Assembly: GCA_956465555.1 (NCBI GenBank)
Contig: OY101119.1
Coordinates: 2,900,629 to 2,964,628 of the forward strand
Direction: 5' to 3'
Length of the DNA: 64,000 nucleotides
Origin: Nitzschia sp. pyKryTriq1
Taxonomy: Eukaryota > Bacillariophyta > Bacillariophyceae > Bacillariales > Bacillariaceae
The notes under the pieces were generated by a model, which made no database searches, was not told where the DNA came from, and worked only from the letters and a program-made list of their open reading frames with translations. A program made the translations under genes and the position numbers. Positions 21,582 to 31,731 of the stretch are shown here, piece after piece. The first letter of the stretch is position 1, and the number at the start of each line of letters is the position of its first letter.

Positions 21582-22952
21582 CTAGATGAGCAACATGAAC
21601 CAATATACTCCAGCACCGAGTGCAAATATCATGTAAGAGACAAGCAGATTCCTCTTCATCCTGCTGCTCGTGGCCGAGGAGGAGGAGTCATCAGGATCTT
21701 CCAACACTTCAAAGACGGCTTTGTCGATACAAGCCATGTAACTGTTGGCAGCATACGTCATATTATAAACCAAAACATTGGTCTCCATCGTGCGTTGGCA
21801 GAGAGCCATGCTGGCTTCTTGCTGGTCCACGCCTTGGTCGGCTTGCAGCTGGCGCTTCTCCTTCATTTTCTGGAGAATGGCTTCCTTGGTTCTGGCACTG
21901 CGTTTGCTGCTGCTGCTGCTGCTGCTTGGAAGACGACGCAAGACCTTGTGAAACGATTCAATGTCGTCTTCGGATAAGTCTCGTTTGCCTCCTTTGCCAG
22001 AGTCGCCTCCATTTCTGGCAACAGCTGTAGAGAAATTGGTCTCGCATTCGACTGTGATGGGGCATGCGGGCAAGGTCTTATTGAGCTGGCGGCCGACATA
22101 TGGAGTGATGACATCATTGATCAAACAATCAATTGTAGCCGCCAACTCGGGCTGGCATTTATCACAGCAGTCATCTCCAGCCTTGCAAGCGGTCTCCACA
22201 AAGTCTTCCAGCAAGGAACAATCGTCCATATCGTCCAAGGCTAGCTTCTCAATGCGCGCTTGAACGTGCTCGAAATCAAACAGATCGCCATCCGACGACC
22301 CACCAAATTTCAAATCATCTTTGACTTCATCCAAGTAGAACTCGTCCCAGCAAGCGGTCCTGGAGCATCCATGGTGACCCGTCTCGTCTTGAACACAGTC
22401 AAACCAAGCTTGAGATGTAGCCGGGAGGCAAGAATCGATACATTGGACGAGGCAAAGTTGAACTTCGGCCATGGTATCTTTACAGGAATTATCAAAGTTG
22501 CAGCATTTCGAAAGATCGTCCAAGTCTTCGATAGTAGTAGTATCTTTGCTGTTATTATCAATGTCGTCCAAGCATTGGTCGAGCAAGGAATTGGTCTGGG
22601 TCACTCCTAATTTATCCACATAGAGAACCTTGTTGCACTCACGGAGACAATCGCGAGCGTCATCAATTTCCTCGTAACATACACCGCAGTCCGCCTTTCT
22701 TGGAACAAAACCATGATAGAGACAAACCAATGTCAGATACAAATAGCTGGAAATGCAATTTGTTATGCACGTGTGCAGTGCGTTCGAATCTAGTACTGTA
22801 GCTCGAAGGGCGCGACGACGGTTGTTACATTGTTCTTTGAATGCACTTACCACTTCTCCAGTTCTACCTCCAAGATGGCGAGAGAGTTCGGCATTACCAG
22901 CCTTCAAGAGCGATACGACGACCAAAGATCCAGATGAATAAAGAAGCTTCAT
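21582..22952 (-). CDS. Cysteine-rich membrane protein, probably with one intron
   Basis: The frame is open for 456 residues, but a likely intron lies at 22850-22695: GTAAGTGC donor after GRTGEV, acceptor CAAGAAAG before ADCGVCYEEI, 156 nt and in frame, leaving 404 residues. The putative intron translates into a hydrophobic segment unlike its surroundings. The N terminus is a signal peptide (LLYSSGSLVVVSLLKAGNA). The ectodomain has many paired cysteines: CGVCYEEI, CLRECNK, CCNFDNSCKD, CLVQCIDSCLP, CCDKCQPEL. The last 20 residues (LLVSYMIFALGAGVYWFMLLI) are a membrane anchor reaching the stop. It is probably cell-surface or in the secretory pathway. The domain is not recognised. An unspliced product is the alternative. 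Confidence 0.75.
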   Translation of the reverse strand: MKLLYSSGSLVVVSLLKAGNAELSRHLGGRTGEVVSAFKEQCNNRRRALRATVLDSNALHTCITNCISSYLYLTLVCLYHGFVPRKADCGVCYEEIDDARDCLRECNKVLYVDKLGVTQTNSLLDQCLDDIDNNSKDTTTIEDLDDLSKCCNFDNSCKDTMAEVQLCLVQCIDSCLPATSQAWFDCVQDETGHHGCSRTACWDEFYLDEVKDDLKFGGSSDGDLFDFEHVQARIEKLALDDMDDCSLLEDFVETACKAGDDCCDKCQPELAATIDCLINDVITPYVGRQLNKTLPACPITVECETNFSTAVARNGGDSGKGGKRDLSEDDIESFHKVLRRLPSSSSSSSKRSARTKEAILQKMKEKRQLQADQGVDQQEASMALCQRTMETNVLVYNMTYAANSYMACIDKAVFEVLEDPDDSSSSATSSRMKRNLLVSYMIFALGAGVYWFMLLI

Positions 22953-23632
22953 GATGGTCGTTTCGGGGCACTGTGTTGTTGTCGTTAAAAGAAGACTTTC
23001 CTATTTTTTCTTGCTAGAAGAACAATATTAATTGTTGATTTGTGATTTTATGGCGGATCTTCAGGAGTGTCAAGAACCGTCTCCTTGGTCCAATCGTGTT
23101 CGTAATACAATTGCATATCAATGCATTGGTAGCTGGGATGGAAAGAGCCTGGTGTCATCGATGTAAAGCTGCATGGATCGATATAGAAGCGAAACGAAAG
23201 ATGAGAGTGTTCCGTTTCGAAATTGTGAGGGTGGATATTCCTGCATGGTGGCCGAAAACGAGAGTTCACGGTTCTCATCCTTGGAGCACGTGCCTCATTC
23301 TCATACAATATCTAAGAGTGGAGTGAAATCGTGCATTATTTTTTTCGCAGATCTGTCATGAACGGCCTTCTTTCCGCCAGATTTTTTTGCGCGTCACGAA
23401 GACGGCGTAAATATATGAAATATGGCCTTCTCTTCGGCGGCGGAGAAAGCGCCAAAACGAACCTAAACCAATCCAAACCGCTTCCCGCTTCCGCCTCTCG
23501 AACCGAAGACCATAAACCGAGCATACCGGTAGTTCAAGAAAATGAGCTTTCACATGATGTGACAATGACAATACCGATAGGAGGGTGACACGGCGTGGTC
23601 TGAATGAGCTGGTTCAAAGGTACAATACCAAC
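22953..23632. other. Divergent spacer upstream of Cys-rich and glycosyltransferase genes
   Basis: Contains the promoters of both genes. Short open frames exist but none has convincing protein features. One TACCGGTA lies near 23525. Confidence 0.5.
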
Positions 23633-24856
23633 ATGAGGAGGGCTTCCAACGATATAGCAACGCAGCGGGACGTCAATAGCAATCAACAAAATGGAGGCAA
23701 TCATCAACGTACTCGCACTGCACAGCAACTCGACTCTGCAAAAAGGTCGTCCAAGTTGCCGGCGGGCAGAGCTAGAGCAATGTTGTGTTCGAAGCTGGGC
23801 TTTTTCTCGTGCCTCCTATGTATCTGGCTTCAATCAAGATATCTTGACCCAGCACATTTTGAACTTGTCACTGAAAACGATATTGATGATGGTGGTGCGC
23901 GTCCCCTCAAATTAGCTCCGGCGCAAGAACTACCACCAATGACACGCCCAACAAGCCTCCAACAAATTTGGGTGCAGCTGACGTTTAGCACCGAGTTCGA
24001 TCAAAAGCTGATGCCTCATACATTGCACCATTATATTTCCACACTCGGTGTGCACCCTTCGCAAATTCTCGTCGCCCTGCACCACACTAATAGAAAAGAT
24101 CCTGCGGTCGAGGAAACGAAAAAGAAGCTAAAACGGGAATTTTCGGTCCAACACTTCTCAACCTGGTTTGGAGAGTATACCTCTGATGGGCTTTGGGAAG
24201 TTCGAGGTAGACACAGAAAGAAGGCTAACGTCAGTGATTGTGATTGGGTGGTACGGTCGGATGCGGATGAGCTACCAGCAATACCCGGGAACGATCTGTC
24301 TCGGTTCTTAGAGTCCGTCGGAAGCAGCGGATACGACGCGGTCTTTGGAACCTTCAACGATCGAGTGGCCGAAGGGGGACAAATTCTCAATATCACAGCG
24401 GAACCTACGATTTCAGAGCAGTTTCCTCTTTCATGTAAAATTACCGAAATGGTGGCGTTTGCTTATACATTAAAAGTCATAGCCTTTCGAGGCTATCATC
24501 GCGAGAATCGGGGAGGGCATGGTCTACTGGACTCCTCCTCCACTCAGAGAACTTTTGATCACCGGACCGATACGGGGACCTCTCATTGCGGATATCCAAA
24601 GTTGCTTCGGATCGATCACTTCAAGTGGACATTTGGCGTGGTAGCAAAACTCGAGAAGCGCTACGAGAAATATCTGAAAGAGAAAATGCACTTTCGCGAA
24701 TCGAAACGTTTATTGGCGCACCTGCAAAACTACAACGGAAGATTGGGGATAAAAGAACTCGGTTGTCACCAAGTACCGGACGCATTTGGTGGTAATGGAA
24801 CATACAGTGAGGGCATGGCATGTAACAAGTTACCCGTGACATGCCCGTCATGGTGA
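23633..24856 (+). CDS. Type II membrane glycosyltransferase-like protein (GT92/GT2-like)
   Basis: The 407-residue protein has a basic N terminus, one membrane segment (LGFFSCLLCIWLQS, about residues 55-68) and a lumenal domain, the usual topology of Golgi glycosyltransferases. The catalytic region has DWVVRSDADELPAIPG; its DADE (residues 210-213) matches a metal- and nucleotide-sugar-binding DxD motif. Further on, LLRIDHFKWTFGVVAKLEKR resembles the conserved His/Trp block of the Glyco_tranf_2_4 and GT92 families. Donor and acceptor are unknown. ATG 23633 is the first in-frame ATG; an upstream GTG at 23585 would add 16 residues. The gene ends with Cys-containing ELGCHQVPDAFGGNGTYSEG, probably a disulphide-bonded tail. 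Confidence 0.75.
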   Translation: MRRASNDIATQRDVNSNQQNGGNHQRTRTAQQLDSAKRSSKLPAGRARAMLCSKLGFFSCLLCIWLQSRYLDPAHFELVTENDIDDGGARPLKLAPAQELPPMTRPTSLQQIWVQLTFSTEFDQKLMPHTLHHYISTLGVHPSQILVALHHTNRKDPAVEETKKKLKREFSVQHFSTWFGEYTSDGLWEVRGRHRKKANVSDCDWVVRSDADELPAIPGNDLSRFLESVGSSGYDAVFGTFNDRVAEGGQILNITAEPTISEQFPLSCKITEMVAFAYTLKVIAFRGYHRENRGGHGLLDSSSTQRTFDHRTDTGTSHCGYPKLLRIDHFKWTFGVVAKLEKRYEKYLKEKMHFRESKRLLAHLQNYNGRLGIKELGCHQVPDAFGGNGTYSEGMACNKLPVTCPSW

Positions 24857-25358
24857 GAGGGGTCTACTGCTGGTGGTGCAGAATTTTCCGGCTTGTGACA
24901 AACGCTTTGCGGGATAGGAAAGGACGCAAGAATATCATGTTCAGCAACGTTGATGTGCCACTGTTCAAAGTTCCGGGTTCTTTCTATTGGCAGTGGTGCC
25001 CGCAACAAGCTAACAGAGAACGCCTGGAGGAGCGAAGATGTATTGCTACCACGGGAAGTCTTGGGATCAACAAGGATGCTCTATTCTTTCATTTAAAACC
25101 GAAACTCGTGGGAAAGTTGGTTATACTTCTCTATAGGACCTGGTACGAGTGGCCAATCACAGTCACGCTCTTCTTTCAGCAACTATTTGTAGACGTATAA
25201 ATATATCACATCATACTACAACAACAGAATGAGGGTTGGAATAAACCTTCACAGTGTTGTTGAGTATCGAGTATAATAGTACAAATTAAGCTTGCTATTC
25301 TTGAGAGTAGTGATATTCCACCGAATATGCAAAACTACTTTGATGGTCTCTCTTTGAC
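24857..25358. other. Convergent 3' spacer
   Basis: Between the glycosyltransferase and the secreted protein. A 119-codon open frame overlaps the glycosyltransferase end but has no recognisable features. Nothing else is supported. Confidence 0.5.
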
Positions 25359-26009
25359 CTATGACTCGGCGACATCCACTACTTCGGTTGCCGGGACAAG
25401 ATCCGAGACGACCGCAGTCGAATTGCAAATGTCCCCAAAGGAGTACGTTCCACTTAGAACATACCACGGCAGAATCGAACTGAGACCGGGAATAGCCGAA
25501 GCACAAATTGATTTATGAACGAGAGCGATGCAAGCGTTGAGGCCGACTTTGAGGGTCAAGCTATCGGGATTCCCCGAAATCAATACGGTAACATCCACAC
25601 CCACATGCCCAATACCCGGGACTGCAATCGCCAAGCCCGGAATGGGAATGTTTCGTTCCTCTCCTGCGTGAATGCCCGCAATCGGAAAATCAATTCCGTG
25701 GTCTCGTTCCGTCACGTCCAAGGATAGGCTCGAACCATCCTTATTGCAGGGATCCAAATCAATTTTCATCCCGATGGTATCATTGAAGTGGGTGCTATTG
25801 AATTCTTTCAGGCATTCAATGATGACTTTGTAGTTTCCTGGCTCACGGCAGGAGCATTCTTCCGGCAAGTCTTCGGGATTAAGGCGCTCGCACAAGGAAA
25901 CATTTTGGAACGACGATAACGCCAGACGATGAGCGGATAAATTCAGACGTGCAGACACGAGACTGATCGGTGCTAATACTAGCGTCAAGAGGACGCGGGT
26001 GGATCTCAT
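25359..26009 (-). CDS. Small secreted protein, unknown
   Basis: The 216-residue product starts at ATG 26009 with a signal peptide (STRVLLTLVLAPISLVSA); the longer open frame upstream is GTAC-rich spacer. The mature part has an N-terminal Cys block (SLCERLNPEDLPEECSCREP), a central Gly/Pro/Ile-rich region (IPIPGLAIAVPGIGHVGVDV) that is probably beta-structured, and NACIALVHKSICASAIPG. Sequons such as NVS and NST suggest N-glycosylation. There is no membrane anchor, so extracellular or vacuolar location is likely. I do not recognise the family. Confidence 0.7.
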   Translation of the reverse strand: MRSTRVLLTLVLAPISLVSARLNLSAHRLALSSFQNVSLCERLNPEDLPEECSCREPGNYKVIIECLKEFNSTHFNDTIGMKIDLDPCNKDGSSLSLDVTERDHGIDFPIAGIHAGEERNIPIPGLAIAVPGIGHVGVDVTVLISGNPDSLTLKVGLNACIALVHKSICASAIPGLSSILPWYVLSGTYSFGDICNSTAVVSDLVPATEVVDVAES

Positions 26010-26722
26010 GTTGTCCTGTAGCAATGGATCTGTTGACAGGTACGGTGTAGAGAGGTAGAGTATGACTTCTTGTTGTGAAAGTTCTTGTTTCTTGTTCGCT
26101 CGTGATGAGAGTGCGAGTACCGGTACTCCTACGGTACCAGGTACTCGTACGAAAGCGTTGAGCCTTGAACTTTCTGTTCTTTCGTTGGGTCGTGCCGGGT
26201 CGTGCGTGCGGTACGTGTACGGTACCTCTACTGTACCAGTATCTCGCTCGCGCGAGGCAGACGAAGAAGAATATCTACCGGTACGTACCCCGGTACACAA
26301 GGTACGGTACTCGTACCGCCTAGAGTACAGGTACAGTACCGGTACTGTACATTTGCACTTCTGTAGTATTGTACTTGTATGCTACGCGGGCGAAGAATGG
26401 GAGACGGACGGAAGGCGTCAGAAGTCAGAATTTAGAATAGAATCGAACGGGTCCGCCAGCCGTACCAGTGGATGTACCGTACCGTAGATAGAGGCAGGAC
26501 ATGACGCATAGCAGCCGTGCGCCGTCCAAGATCCAAGATCGTCATCACGGTAATCTCAGAACTGCGACTAGACTGCTTTACGATATGATCTAAGAATAAA
26601 GAGAATAAAGAATACTTCTACATCTAGCTGGCGCTGCTCTCTTCCGCCTGTTCATTCGATAGGTCAGCATCATACCGGTATATCTATCTATCTCTGGTGC
26701 AACATCCTCAGAATCCAGAATC
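26010..26722. other. Divergent spacer dense in GTAC/TACCGGTA motifs
   Basis: Upstream of the secreted-protein gene and the membrane-protein gene. 26110-26350 is one of the densest stretches of GTACCGGTAC-type sequence in the window. No gene is supported. Confidence 0.55.
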
Positions 26723-28534
26723 ATGATTGGAAGCAATCAACGAACCTATCTAGTGCATCGGCACGAGTGGAGAGCGTGGATTCTGCTCGCAGCTCTGGCA
26801 GCGTACCTTCGCGTTTTCCACTACTCAGGAAGCGTCACTGCGGATCAATCTATCAATAAACTTCAGCTCTTTGAAGGATGCACCCACCCATATGACGTTG
26901 AATTTCGAATCCGTCAAGGTTACTGCTATCGTGACCAGAAATTATTGTGTGGCGATCAAGAATCTTTCGGGTACAATCTGGGCGGCTGCAACAGCATATA
27001 CGGGTATCCGCTTGGGCCACTTATAGGAGTACGACTACCCATGCAAGATCCTATCTTTGGCTCCCGGAACAAATTGCAACACTTCTCCGGCTCTCCGAAA
27101 ACTGAAAATCCTCTGAACTGCACCTTACTAGGACAATTCCCCCCTCTCGTGCAGCATGGCAAAGAAACCACGTTGGGCGAAAACATGCCGACAGAAAAAA
27201 GAGAAAAGGAAAGGCTCAACGATTTGGTGATTGATTTGTTTCTGACGTTATACACTAGACTCCCTGAGCTGAGTACGGAAAAGATGGATGGACTCGTTGA
27301 ATTTTATGTTCGAAAATTGTTCTGTCTATTTGGATATAACAATGAGGATTACGTCCGACCCGTCAAGGCAGGAACAACCTCAACCTCATTCTGGTCCGAA
27401 GGCCCAGATAGGCGTGAAATCTTCCTATCCGATTTGTCGCTATGGACGGCAGAGACATTCTTCCAGCTCTTGCGTGAGGCATTCTCGAATGTCCAGGCTC
27501 AGCTTTTGAAGCCGTTTCTTCACGATCGTCTCATCATCCAGATAGATGAGCCGATGACTTCGGAGCAAGGTGCGAGCCGCCGCAACATTTCTTTCACTAC
27601 TAGTACTACTGACAAGTACCATCAGGACTACCAACGCGCGAACCAGACTGTTCAATATGTAAGATCCCTAACCCTGGCACATAATAAGCTTCAAATGCTT
27701 GCGTTTGCATCCGCAAATCCAGGCGACTTGATCTGCAAGGACGAGACTTGGTACAATTTTTGGGCAGTCCCATCGACCAAGAGCAACCATCTTTATTTCG
27801 AAACTTCCATGATGAATAACTGTATGTTTCAGCAGTATCACTCCGACAGTCCTCTTCTTTCGCAAGGTTGCATGAATGCCCTGAGTGCGGCTCCTGCCAA
27901 GATTAGAGAACTCGAACTGGAAGAAAATGCTTATTTTCTGTTCATATCACACATAATCCTTCTGGTAGTCAACTTGACGTCATGCTTGGCTCTACTCATG
28001 CCCCTCACTTCGATGGCACGCTTTGAAAGACGAATGGATCGTGGTCGACAACGGTTGGAACAAGAGCTAAATGATCCCTTTCTCCGACAGGCTCTCGAAC
28101 GCAAAGCAGAAGAACTCCCCGAAGAAGAAAGGCGCAACTTCATCCCTCGATTGGAAGCCAGGATCGCTTCCTGGGACAGCAAAGCGGCCGCTATCAAGCT
28201 CTTGCGTCGCTATGTACGATTCTTTCGATTGACCCTTTTGTTCACAATGGTCTCCCTTAGCATTGTCTACCTATTTTTGCATCTGTTTCATGTGTCTTCC
28301 ATGTCACAGTACCTCGAAATCCAGACCATGTCGATGACAATGATGGCTGCCTCGCACTGGGCACCCATTGGAGATAGTGCGAAAGAGGAAGAGGCTTTCA
28401 AGCGGCCAGCGGAGATCATGATGGCGAGCGCCACCCACTTCATGACTCTGGACCCTTCCTCGACGCAGGCCTTGTTGGACAAGTCGTCGTCGTCGGAGGG
28501 AGAAGCGAGCAACGCCAAGCATGGTACTGTATAA
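26723..28534 (+). CDS. Membrane protein with large N-terminal ectodomain, unknown
   Basis: This 603-residue protein has an N-terminal hydrophobic segment (AWILLAALAAYLRVF, about residues 18-33), a region of about 370 residues with scattered Cys (GCTHPYDVEFRIRQGYCYR, LLCGDQ, LGGCNSIYG) and NxS/T sites, a membrane span at about 403-430 (FLFISHIILLVVNLTSCLALL), a charged helical loop (ERRMDRGRQRLEQEL, KAEELPEEERRNF) and a second span at about 497-523 (FRLTLLFTMVSLSIVYLFLHLF). The C-terminal tail is Ser-rich. The long charged loop suggests a coiled-coil or cytoplasmic adaptor. No family is recognised. Single exon. Confidence 0.75.
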   Translation: MIGSNQRTYLVHRHEWRAWILLAALAAYLRVFHYSGSVTADQSINKLQLFEGCTHPYDVEFRIRQGYCYRDQKLLCGDQESFGYNLGGCNSIYGYPLGPLIGVRLPMQDPIFGSRNKLQHFSGSPKTENPLNCTLLGQFPPLVQHGKETTLGENMPTEKREKERLNDLVIDLFLTLYTRLPELSTEKMDGLVEFYVRKLFCLFGYNNEDYVRPVKAGTTSTSFWSEGPDRREIFLSDLSLWTAETFFQLLREAFSNVQAQLLKPFLHDRLIIQIDEPMTSEQGASRRNISFTTSTTDKYHQDYQRANQTVQYVRSLTLAHNKLQMLAFASANPGDLICKDETWYNFWAVPSTKSNHLYFETSMMNNCMFQQYHSDSPLLSQGCMNALSAAPAKIRELELEENAYFLFISHIILLVVNLTSCLALLMPLTSMARFERRMDRGRQRLEQELNDPFLRQALERKAEELPEEERRNFIPRLEARIASWDSKAAAIKLLRRYVRFFRLTLLFTMVSLSIVYLFLHLFHVSSMSQYLEIQTMSMTMMAASHWAPIGDSAKEEEAFKRPAEIMMASATHFMTLDPSSTQALLDKSSSSEGEASNAKHGTV

Positions 28535-28969
28535 ACAAAATCATTCCATGGTGCGTGGTTTCTTCCATTATATCTAGTTTGATACACGAAAAATCGTTAG
28601 TCCGCCGGTCTTCAGTCATCGTTCTTCAACGCGTCGTACAGCACGCTTCTGGTAGCGTGGTAAAGAAAGGGCCCAGACGTGGATATTTTCCGGTCGTTGC
28701 TGTCGTCATCTGCCGACCACGCGCATCATCCAGCGCCACCGCCGCTCGCACCGCACGCTACACGCGAGCGTCAAGTCAAAAATCTAACGATGAACGATGA
28801 CGACCACGACCAGCATGCTGGCGACGAAGCTTGCGGTGGATCAACGCCGCGATGAAAAGCTATAAGAATTAAACACCAATAGCCGAAAACAAAGTGACCT
28901 CTTTTGACTCACTAACACAATCCATCCAACGATCCAAGAAGAACGATTACATACTACGGTACTGAAAAT
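28535..28969. other. Spacer between two plus-strand genes
   Basis: GC-rich stretches of coding-like composition but no supported gene; upstream region of the small one-TM protein. Confidence 0.45.
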
Positions 28970-29407
28970 ATGGCTACCAAATTCAAGAATCTTCCCCCCG
29001 ATGTGCAACGAGAGCTTTTGCGACACGTGAAACCAGCACGAGTAGCATCCGCCAAGAGCGACGCAGCCTCCTCATCTTCTCACAGCAAGAAGAATTACTG
29101 GCCCATTGTCGCAGCCTGCACTACCTTTGTCGGATTCGGGGCCTTCTTGCCGTACTGGGCGACACAGACGATTGGAAACTTGACCGATCGAGACGAGGCC
29201 TTGACGGCCGCCCAAGTGAGACGCGGTGCCTTTTTGAATTCGGGGACACATGATGCGGGAAAAGATCCGAATTGGGACTGGAAGAATGGGCGGTATGTTT
29301 ATCCCAAGGGTTTTGCAGAACATTTGAAGCGACAAAATCCAGATGAGACGGATTTAGGGCCAGATATCGGACCTATGGTACAAGAAGAAAAAAAGCGACG
29401 AAATTGA
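28970..29407 (+). CDS. Small one-TM protein, possibly organellar
   Basis: The 145-residue product has a basic N terminus (FKNLPPDVQRELLRHVKPAR), one hydrophobic segment (WPIVAACTTFVGFGAFLPYWA, about residues 44-64) and a hydrophilic C-terminal part with RRGAFLNSGTHDAGKDPNWDW. The size, the single segment with a short basic front and the conserved-looking RGxFxNSG stretch suggest a small mitochondrial or plastid membrane protein; that is inference. I could not assign it to a named complex. Confidence 0.65.
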   Translation: MATKFKNLPPDVQRELLRHVKPARVASAKSDAASSSSHSKKNYWPIVAACTTFVGFGAFLPYWATQTIGNLTDRDEALTAAQVRRGAFLNSGTHDAGKDPNWDWKNGRYVYPKGFAEHLKRQNPDETDLGPDIGPMVQEEKKRRN

Positions 29408-30326
29408 AACCAAGGGAAACGCGAACATTGACCATGCACCGATTCATTCCTTCTATTTCGAATTGGCCTTGCTACTACCGTGCATATACTTCTGCGTATT
29501 CTGCGTAGGGTATCGCATCCACGTACAGCGAGAATGCTACCAGAAAATCAGCTACTGGTGGTCTGAATTCTGAAGTCGTCGCACCACCGGAAAAGCACTT
29601 TTGCTACGAGGATTAACAATTCTACTAGAGAGAGAATCCACGCAAGTACATTTAGTTCCAATCCGCTGTACGGTAGGTATGTACTTCGGAGTATGAAGTA
29701 AGGCTATGGACCACGCTACCGGTACCGTTAGACGACAAAATCAATAGTTGAAATCCTCGTATCAATCGTGTATATGTTCATCTTCAAAACAAGTGTCCAC
29801 TCGGAGCCCATTGAGACGCGGTACTATTGGAATTGTTGATTTTGTTTTTATCCAATAGGGTCCCACTCCGTGATGATGAAGCTTCGAGTGGTGGCATCCT
29901 CCTGGCGGACGACCAAGCTGCGACGGACGAGTTGATGCGCGACGAAACAAATAGTACTCGCCCCCTTTTTGGAAGATAATTCACACGTACAAGAATAGAT
30001 CAAGCCAATACAAGTCAATTATCTTTTTCTATCTAGTATCTTATCTTTTCACAATGTAGATTGGGGTAGTTGATGCTACCGGTACCGCGTCTATTGGATC
30101 AGTTTTTGACTGGTGCGACTAATGTTTTCGAGAGGGGGAATCAATCATACAACCGCCAACTTTCTCCCCCAACTACTACTGTACGTCAACGCTCAAGCAC
30201 GCCGGCACGCCCACGAGCAGCGGCGGGATTGCGTTGATTGACCATGGTGGTCGAAGCAACGTTGTTGAACGAAGAAACAGGAGGAATGAGTCTTCTCATT
30301 CTTTCCGATATTCCTTTGCAAGCACA
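29408..30326. other. Spacer upstream of the SNARE gene
   Basis: AT-rich blocks alternate with short GTAC motifs (near 29717 and 30078). A 31-codon in-frame extension precedes the SNARE ATG from a TTG but has no support. No gene is seen. Confidence 0.5.
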
Positions 30327-30863
30327 ATGTCTGCATCAGTGAACGAGTGGGACAATGAATACGCCCGCCTGGCCCGTATTGCAAGTCAACTGCGGAGCGG
30401 CGGAGCCGGAGATCCCCAGCAGCTCTCGTTGCACTTGAGTCGCTTGGATCAACAACTGAACTCACTCCCCGTCTCTCCCGCGGAAGTCCAGCGTCGCCGT
30501 CGATTGATTCAGCATTTGAATGGAGGAAGTGGAAGTACTGTTGGCTATTCTTCTCCCATGGGTGGTGGTGGGTCTTCTCAGATGGCACTCGCCATGCGGC
30601 AACAAGACGACATGATCGAGGATTTGGCAGTGGGTGTCGGGCGCTTGCGGGATCAAACGCAAATTATTGGAGAAGAGGCACGAATGCATATCAACTTGCT
30701 CAGCGAAATGGAAGGGAATCTCGATGTGGCACATCATGGCTTAGAAGCGGAAACGAGGCGGGCGGCGCAGCTCAAGGAGGATCAATCCGTGTGGCGTCTG
30801 CAGCTCATTTTGGCGGGTTTGTCTGTCTTGTTGGTCTTGTTGATTCTATTGGGCTTGTCTTAG
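30327..30863 (+). CDS. Qc-type SNARE with atypical zero layer
   Basis: The 178-residue protein has a helical N-terminal domain (residues about 5-65, with LSRLDQQLNSLPVSPAEVQ), a SNARE motif at about 91-153 (QDDMIEDLAVGVGRLRDQTQ, IIGEEARMHINLLSEMEGNL) and a C-terminal membrane anchor (LILAGLSVLLVLLILLGL) ending at residue 178. This is the layout of syntaxin-6/8/10 or SYP61-like Qc SNAREs, which drive fusion in the endosome/Golgi pathway. Aligned by its IGxE block, the position normally holding the zero-layer glutamine is His121. ATG 30327 is the first in-frame ATG. A Bet1-type assignment is the main alternative, but the N-terminal domain argues against it. Confidence 0.85.
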   Translation: MSASVNEWDNEYARLARIASQLRSGGAGDPQQLSLHLSRLDQQLNSLPVSPAEVQRRRRLIQHLNGGSGSTVGYSSPMGGGGSSQMALAMRQQDDMIEDLAVGVGRLRDQTQIIGEEARMHINLLSEMEGNLDVAHHGLEAETRRAAQLKEDQSVWRLQLILAGLSVLLVLLILLGLS

Positions 30864-31731
30864 AAGGTCAACCGTTGAATATTTTGGAATGGGTGGACAA
30901 TTGAACCTATTCCTGGCGAGAAACAATCTTCGCCTATCTATAGCAGCGCCATAGGCAGCCGCAACCATTTGAAACTACTAGATTTTACTCTTTACTTGGA
31001 GTACCTTACATCAGCATTATTACATGTATACTGCAGTAGGAATACTACCGGTAGATACCGGTACCGAAGTTTAGCTAGGTAGGCGGATGTAAAGTACGTT
31101 AGCTCCGAATAATCTAGATTTTTTATTCGACGGAATGGAAATAGCAACCCCCTCCCCCCCTCCTGCTATTCATGATGGATAATCTATCGAAATACTACCT
31201 GAGAGCACAGTACCGGGTTCACGCCCAACTGCTCTCAGCCCGCGGGGTGTCTATGACCGCCAGGGTGAGTACGCGAACCTCAGAGCGCAGCCTAAACTAG
31301 ATATTTATTCCATTCGATACCTGAGAGCACAGTATGTCCTGAGTCCATGATATGGACACAAATAGAAAATTGCTTGGTGCTAGTTTTAAACTTTTACATA
31401 CTACTCGTGGTCTACCACCTCCCGAATGTACGAGAACATTCTAACAATGACGAATACAGTAGTAGGTATTGAAGACGTTGCTGTTGTCTGATAGATAAAC
31501 CCAGTGATAAATATAAATGTAGGAGGCAAACTGCAATAAGCTGAAGAATGTGTTGCGATATCAGACATCACCAGACAATGTAATATGCACATACAGGTGC
31601 CGCATGCCCGGAATGCGAATGCGAACAAGATTGTGATGGACTGTGCTTGGTAGTGAGCGAGTGAGTGAGGGAGATATACTCGTTGGTTGGCGATTCTATA
31701 CTGTGCCGTGCCATGGTGTTTGTGGTGGCTC
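30864..31731. other. Spacer with a hairpin and short repeats
   Basis: Contains TACCGGTA motifs near 31048-31064, a possible hairpin at 31199-31240 (CTGAGAGC pairing with GCTCTCAG) and a second CCTGAGAGCACAGTA near 31320. No coding or tRNA gene is supported. Confidence 0.5.
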
